Program-made: the position numbers and the translations under genes
Part shown: positions 18,506-22,446 of the stretch, in pieces
Layout: every line of letters begins with the position of its first letter
Position numbering within the stretch: the first letter of the stretch is position 1
The notes under the pieces: model-generated
Databases searched by the model: none
Seen by the model: the letters and a program-made list of their open reading frames with translations, nothing else
Told to the model about the DNA's origin: nothing
Virus record (IMG/VR): IMGVR_UViG_3300045107_000402
Span: 1 to 22,446 of that record
Reading direction: 5' to 3' (one strand)
DNA from: a virus
Length of the DNA stretch: 22,446 bases

Positions 18506-19645
18506 ATGGCTGAATATTCAAGATTAGCAAAAGGCTCATTCACATCTACTGGAGCTGCAAAGGTTATTAATTTGCCTTTTGTTCCTGATTCTGTTGAGAT
18601 GTGGAACTATAGTGCTTATGCAACACCTGCTAACCATGGTGTACCCTATGCATATTGGGATGTGGCCATGGGTCAAGGATATGCAGTAGAAACTGTATTT
18701 GCAACTGATGCAGACGTTACTCCAATCATCATGACAGGTGATGTTGTAACATCTAACGGTATTAGCACATTTTCTGCTGGACAGCTATTACAATATGGTG
18801 CTCGAATTCAAGTTGCTAGTATTACAAAAGCTAACCCAGCTGTTGTAACAACAGGCTCAGCTCACGGATATAGCACTGGTGATGTCGTGATTTTCCAAGG
18901 TCTTTATCAGTCTTCAACAACTGGTATGCCGATGATATGCGATATTCCATTTACTATTACTGTGACTGGTTCGACTACTTTTACTATTCCAATTAATAGT
19001 AACCAGTCTAATTGGACTGCATTAAGTGGATCTCCAAGCGGGGCATATGTAAAGAAAGTATTATATCCTTATCTTTACTTCCCAGGAACTTCATTTATCA
19101 GTGCAATTACAACTGGAACAACAACCACAATTGACACAACTTCAGCTCATAATCTGACAGTTGGTCAAGAAGTTGCTTTCAGAATTCCTACGGCATTTGG
19201 AACAACTCAATTGAATTCATTACCAAATAGCACAACTCCTGGATCTCCGATCTATGGATATGTTGTTTCAGTAACGGATTACAATACTGTGGTTGTTAAT
19301 ATTAATTCTACAGGTTACACATCTTTCAACATTAATCAAACTGTAGCCTCAACCCCTGGTTTGACATGGCCACAAATGGTTGCAGTTGGAGATGTGAATA
19401 CTGGAGGAGTTTCTATTTCTAGCGGTTCTGCATTGTATCCACCTCCTTATAGTATGCCAATTGGCACTACTCAGGTGAATACAATCAATGGGCCTGCAGT
19501 TTTAGGATCATATGTAAACAATACAGCTCAAGGATTCGTAATCGGAGTCGGAGCGGGTACAAATGATACTTCATCTGTTCTCGTTGGCGCAAATGGTAAC
19601 GTAATCTACTGGAAAGCGTATTTACATGATTATTCTAATCCATAG
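18506..19645 (+). CDS. Virion protein with FCCH-like beta repeats
   Basis: A 379-residue, Thr/Ser/Gly-rich beta protein next to the capsid gene, probably a head decoration or neck component. Two segments resemble the FCCH-type phage repeat: about 105-162 (ITKANPAVVTTGSAHGYSTG, then DVVIF) and about 197-267 (FISAITTGTTTTIDTTSAHN, then LTVGQEVAF and ending VVVNINS). The second is copied in the next gene. AGGAGGG precedes the ATG. No signal peptide or coiled coil. High expression is expected from the strong ribosome site. Confidence 0.7.
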   Translation: MAEYSRLAKGSFTSTGAAKVINLPFVPDSVEMWNYSAYATPANHGVPYAYWDVAMGQGYAVETVFATDADVTPIIMTGDVVTSNGISTFSAGQLLQYGARIQVASITKANPAVVTTGSAHGYSTGDVVIFQGLYQSSTTGMPMICDIPFTITVTGSTTFTIPINSNQSNWTALSGSPSGAYVKKVLYPYLYFPGTSFISAITTGTTTTIDTTSAHNLTVGQEVAFRIPTAFGTTQLNSLPNSTTPGSPIYGYVVSVTDYNTVVVNINSTGYTSFNINQTVASTPGLTWPQMVAVGDVNTGGVSISSGSALYPPPYSMPIGTTQVNTINGPAVLGSYVNNTAQGFVIGVGAGTNDTSSVLVGANGNVIYWKAYLHDYSNP

Positions 19646-19655
19646 TAATTGAATA

Positions 19656-19682
19656 AAGGAGGGGACATTTTGTCCCTTCCTT
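19656..19682 (+). terminator. Stable hairpin between virion genes
   Basis: AAGGAGGGGAC (19656-19666) and GTCCCTTCCTT (19672-19682) form an 11-bp stem with one G-U pair and a 5-base loop. No real T run follows, so it may act as a weak terminator or as a 3'-end stabiliser that separates expression of the two paralogous genes. Confidence 0.5.
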
Positions 19683-19693
19683 AATGAGGAGTT

Positions 19694-20113
19694 ATGACAA
19701 TAATATCTTATCCAATACCTGCTTATTCTAATGTTCCAATAGAACCGCAGTTTTATCAACCAAGTCAGTTTTTTATATCTGCGATTGCTCTTGGAAAGAC
19801 CACAGTTATCACAACAACAACTAATGTCAATTATGTTGTAGGTCAATTGGTTAGATTAATAATTCCACAGTATTTTGGATGTAGACAACTCAATGAAAAA
19901 CAAGGATATGTTCTTTCAATACCATCAGCAAATCAAATAGAAGTAAATATAAATTCTTCTCAAAATGTAGACCCTTATATTAATTCAACATACACGACTA
20001 AACCTCAAATTCTTGCTATAGGGGATATAAATAATGGACTTATCAGTTCAACAGGAAGAGTGCTACTAAGCACTAATATACCAGGAAGTTTTATCAATAT
20101 TTCACCTTTATAG
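19694..20113 (+). CDS. Virion protein, diverged half-copy of the preceding gene
   Basis: A 139-residue protein related to the C-terminal half of the gene before it. Shared landmarks in order are FISAI, a T-rich strand, VGQ-x-V, IP-x2-FG, QLN, GYV-x-S, V-x-(V)-NIN-S, P-x2-(L/V)-A-(I/V)-GD-(I/V)-N and a final GS-(F/Y)-(I/V). That colinearity shows a tandem partial duplication. This copy has lost the N-terminal domain. GAGGAG lies unusually close (two bases) to the ATG. Probably an alternative or accessory decoration or neck protein. Confidence 0.65.
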   Translation: MTIISYPIPAYSNVPIEPQFYQPSQFFISAIALGKTTVITTTTNVNYVVGQLVRLIIPQYFGCRQLNEKQGYVLSIPSANQIEVNINSSQNVDPYINSTYTTKPQILAIGDINNGLISSTGRVLLSTNIPGSFINISPL

Positions 20114-20119
20114 GTATGT

Positions 20120-20713
20120 ATGTCTGAAACAAAGAATAAACCAAAAGTATCCAGCTCACTTGCTCAGCAAGAATTAAATAAAGTTGAAAAGCAATTTGAA
20201 GCTTTTGATGAGAATATCAAGTCTTTAACTTTAGATCGTATGAATAAAGCTCCAATTGAAGAAGCTGATTCTCAAACTAAAATGTCTCAAAGAGATATTT
20301 CGAAGACAAAAGATATTTATCTCAAGCCTTCTAAATCAGTAAATGCTAATGGAGAGAAATTCAATGAAAAATTTAGAAAAGATTATAACTTCAGCATTGA
20401 ATATGTCAATTTTATAGCAGAGAATAAAGAAATTATCGGTGAGACAATAGAAATTTGGACCAAACCTTTTGCTGGAATGCCTGCAGAGTTTTGGCAAGTT
20501 CCTGTCAATAAACCTGTTTGGGGTCCAAGACATCTTGCGGAGCAAATTAAGCGTTGTCGTCATCACAGATTAACAATGCAAGATCGTCCTGTTCAAGCAG
20601 ATGGAATGGGTACATATTATGGAATGATGGTTGTTGATAATACAGTTAACAGACTAGATGCTCATCCAGTAGATAACAGAAAATCAATTTTTACAGGCTC
20701 TATGTCATTTTAG
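20120..20713 (+). CDS. Hypothetical head/neck-region protein
   Basis: A 197-residue protein in two parts. A charged helical N-terminal region (about 1-85) is followed by a compact domain (about 90-190) with EIIGETIEIWTKPFAGMPAE, then FWQVPVNKPVWGPRHLAEQI and a basic KRCRHHRLTM. The W, P and H-rich motif block looks conserved and folded, but I do not know the family. It starts seven bases after the previous stop codon. Likely a minor virion protein. Confidence 0.65.
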   Translation: MSETKNKPKVSSSLAQQELNKVEKQFEAFDENIKSLTLDRMNKAPIEEADSQTKMSQRDISKTKDIYLKPSKSVNANGEKFNEKFRKDYNFSIEYVNFIAENKEIIGETIEIWTKPFAGMPAEFWQVPVNKPVWGPRHLAEQIKRCRHHRLTMQDRPVQADGMGTYYGMMVVDNTVNRLDAHPVDNRKSIFTGSMSF

Positions 20714-20722
20714 AGGTAATTA

Positions 20723-20893
20723 ATGAAAAAATCCAAACAGCATAAACGCTCAAAAGACAAAGTAAAAACTGTTATGCATGAGTTTAAAGAAGGAAATCTT
20801 CATAGCGGTTCTGGACAGATTGTTAAAGATAGAAGACAAGCCATTGCTATTGCAATGAATGAAAGCGGCCAATCTAAAAAGAAAAAGAAGTAA
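20723..20893 (+). CDS. DUF6496-like small basic protein (56 residues)
   Basis: A 56-residue protein that follows the pattern of a small phage family (I recall it as DUF6496): VMHEFKEGNLHSGSGQIVKD, then RRQAIAIAMNES, ending in a Lys run. The ATG at 20723 has GAGG seven bases upstream, and the stop is at 20891-20893. It belongs to a run of three coupled genes. Such proteins often lie beside head genes; function unknown. Confidence 0.7.
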   Translation: MKKSKQHKRSKDKVKTVMHEFKEGNLHSGSGQIVKDRRQAIAIAMNESGQSKKKKK

Positions 20894-20903
20894 GGACTTT
20901 AAG

Positions 20904-21092
20904 ATGGCAGAAAACAAGAAATGGATTCAAGAGGCCATTAAGAAACAAGGTGCCTTAAGAAAATCACTACATGTAAAAGCTGGAGAGAAAATTCCAGAAT
21001 CTAAGCTAAAGAAAGCTGAACATTCTAATAATTCAACTACTAGAAAAAGAGCACATTTAGCAGAAACTTTGAAAAAAATACATAAGAAATGA
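20904..21092 (+). CDS. Small conserved basic phage protein (62 residues)
   Basis: A 62-residue basic helical protein (KKWIQEAIKKQGALRKSLHV, then AGEKIPESKLKKAEHSNNST and RKRAHLAETLKKIHKK). The W-I-Q-x-A-I-K-K-x-G-A-L-R-K opening followed by G-x-K-I-P and R-A-x-L-A-x-T-L-(R/K)-K is a pattern I recognise from many phages, without a known function. The ATG at 20904 has AAGGA seven bases before it. The longer open frame from 20859 lies inside the previous gene and is rejected. It overlaps the next gene by 4 bases. Confidence 0.7.
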   Translation: MAENKKWIQEAIKKQGALRKSLHVKAGEKIPESKLKKAEHSNNSTTRKRAHLAETLKKIHKK

Positions 21093-22264
21093 ACCTTCTA
21101 CAAGATATTATCACATACGTAAGAAGAATCATTAAAAGCCCTTCTGATTCTCAGATTACCGATAATCTTTTGATTGATTATATCAATCGATTTTGGTTAA
21201 TGGATGTCGATGCCAGAATTCAGTTATTTGATCTGAAGACTAAATATCAGTTTCAGACAACTCCTGGCATCGATCAATACAATATGCCATTATACGATAT
21301 TCAGATTCAACCAGGTGGTCAAGAAATTGCATCTTTTCCAGTTTATCAAGGCTTTACAGAATCTGCACGTGTAAATGGTATTAGCGTAGCATTTTACACA
21401 CAGAGAAGTCTATTCTTTGAGATTTGGCCTAATTATGTACAAAATTTAATACAGGCAGGAACTGGAAATGGCACAGCTGGACCATATACTCTTAATTTAC
21501 CTTTTTTTCCTGCGCTTCCTGGCCATGTTGACATCACTGGAATTATCGCAACTGGAACAAATACCGATCCTATTTTCGGAACTAATTTAAACACTTCTGT
21601 TCCTACAACAAGTGTCTATTCAGCTGTTTATTTTACAGCAACGGGAGCAAATGGACAAAACATTATTGTAGCAGATAGTGGACAATTTCTATCTGGAGCA
21701 GGAGATAGTAATTTATATGGTTTACTAATGGCTCCAGGCAATGCTCCTTTTGGAAATACAGCTCTTCCAAATGGTGGGGCTCTTCCAACTCCCTATAGCA
21801 CGACACAAAATACTATTAACTACAATACTGGAGTTGCGACAAACGTCTATTTTCCTGGAGCTATTCCAGCTAACACTCCCATTAATGCGCAGTGCTATTT
21901 CATTCAGCCAGGTTTGCCAAGAGCAATTCTATTTTATAATAACATCATCACTCTTAGAAATCCTCCTGATAAACAATATCTTGTCGAGCTAGATGCTTAT
22001 CTAACACCAGCTGCTTTTTTAAATACAGCTGATGCCATTCCTTTTGGATATATGGCTGAGTATATTGCAAGAGGAGCTGCTAGAAAGATTTTAGCAGATA
22101 CAGGAGATGTAGAGCAGTTTAACTTTTACGAGCCTTTATTCAAAGAACAAGAAACACTTGTTTGGAAAAGAAGCCAAAGACAATTTACTTCCACAAGAAC
22201 TCAGACAATTTTCTCAGGGGGAAGCTTTGGTTTAGGAAATAATGGTACTTATGGTTCTAACTAA
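21089..22264 (+). CDS. Virion structural protein, probable head-tail connector or neck component
   Basis: A 391-residue protein with a helical N-terminal part (LLQDIITYVRRIIKSPSDSQ, then ITDNLLIDYINRFW), a large beta-rich Thr/Gly/Asn-rich middle (about 120-290) and a helical C-terminal part (YMAEYIARGAARKILADTGD). A helical connector that carries an inserted beta domain would suit a portal-adaptor or tail-tube protein of a podovirus; this is inference from shape and place. It starts in an ATGA overlap with the previous gene and has no clear ribosome site, so it depends on coupling. Confidence 0.65.
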   Translation: MNLLQDIITYVRRIIKSPSDSQITDNLLIDYINRFWLMDVDARIQLFDLKTKYQFQTTPGIDQYNMPLYDIQIQPGGQEIASFPVYQGFTESARVNGISVAFYTQRSLFFEIWPNYVQNLIQAGTGNGTAGPYTLNLPFFPALPGHVDITGIIATGTNTDPIFGTNLNTSVPTTSVYSAVYFTATGANGQNIIVADSGQFLSGAGDSNLYGLLMAPGNAPFGNTALPNGGALPTPYSTTQNTINYNTGVATNVYFPGAIPANTPINAQCYFIQPGLPRAILFYNNIITLRNPPDKQYLVELDAYLTPAAFLNTADAIPFGYMAEYIARGAARKILADTGDVEQFNFYEPLFKEQETLVWKRSQRQFTSTRTQTIFSGGSFGLGNNGTYGSN

Positions 22265-22279
22265 ACGTAAGGTAATTTT

Positions 22280-22446
22280 ATGACATTTTCTTACTTCCCC
22301 AATATTCCTAATGCTCCTAATGATCCTGCAGATGATCAACCGCTTATGCAGATTAATGCCACTTCTATATCAAATATTATTGCCATTGATCATGTAGGAT
22401 TTAACGCAGCATCTAATGGAGGCAAACATAATCAAGTTCAACTTCC
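22280..22446 (+). CDS. Start of a probable tail fibre or needle protein (cut by window end)
   Basis: The first 55 codons of a gene that runs off the right edge. The N-terminus (MTFSYFPNIPNAPNDPADDQ, then PLMQINATSISNIIAIDHVG and GGKHNQVQL) has the look of phage tail-fibre or receptor-binding proteins, where a P-x-N-(D)-x-P-x-x-(D/S)-Q-P head-binding arm is followed by a DH-x-x-(F)...G-x-H-x-x-V module. AAGG precedes the ATG. The identity rests on a short segment. Confidence 0.5.
   Translation, partial: MTFSYFPNIPNAPNDPADDQPLMQINATSISNIIAIDHVGFNAASNGGKHNQVQL

Overview
The window is an AT-rich segment of a tailed double-stranded DNA phage, or of a phage-like element that may also replicate as a plasmid. 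It has recombination and regulation genes on the left, a replication block in the middle and a head-assembly block on the right. The virion genes combine a P22-type portal of about 700 residues, a terminase pair, a scaffold-like protein and a major capsid protein of the N4-gp56 type, which points to a podovirus-like particle. No integrase, tRNA or CRISPR array was seen. The host cannot be fixed from the sequence; the replication initiator reminds me of proteins from chlamydia-like intracellular bacteria, but that is memory and is untested.

Layout. Bases 1-1541 are a leftward operon of small proteins, a PD-(D/E)XK exonuclease and a RecT-like annealing protein (cut off at the edge). Bases 1542-1743 are a divergent control region with operator-like repeats, followed by a small HTH regulator. 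Bases 2030-3193 hold small membrane and regulatory genes. Bases 3230-4531 are the replication module: a promoter, a structured leader, a predicted antisense RNA on the other strand, and a lambda-O-like initiator gene with short iterons inside it. Bases 4515-7238 carry two tandem SpoVG-like proteins, a ParB-fold protein, a RusA-like resolvase and a small coiled-coil gene. Bases 7393-10068 are accessory genes, several of them membrane proteins. From 10225 onward come the late genes: small and large terminase, portal, an inserted HNH endonuclease, small virion-associated proteins, scaffold, an interrupted major capsid gene, head/neck proteins and the start of a probable tail fibre.

Two things stand out. 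First, the major capsid gene is in three pieces. A 355-base intervening sequence has a complete set of group I intron helices (P1, P3, P4, P6, P7, P8, P9, P10). Just upstream, a 41-base insertion has an ideal group I P1, a 6-bp P10 and a terminal G, but no catalytic core. Removing both restores an uninterrupted capsid reading frame of 322 residues. Second, the initiator leader looks like an antisense-RNA-controlled switch. A sequence of nine bases can pair either with an upstream arm, freeing the Shine-Dalgarno site, or with the Shine-Dalgarno site itself; the predicted antisense RNA covers the upstream arm. Hairpins over ribosome binding sites recur at the HNH gene, the RusA-like gene and the capsid gene, so RNA structure seems to be a common means of control here.
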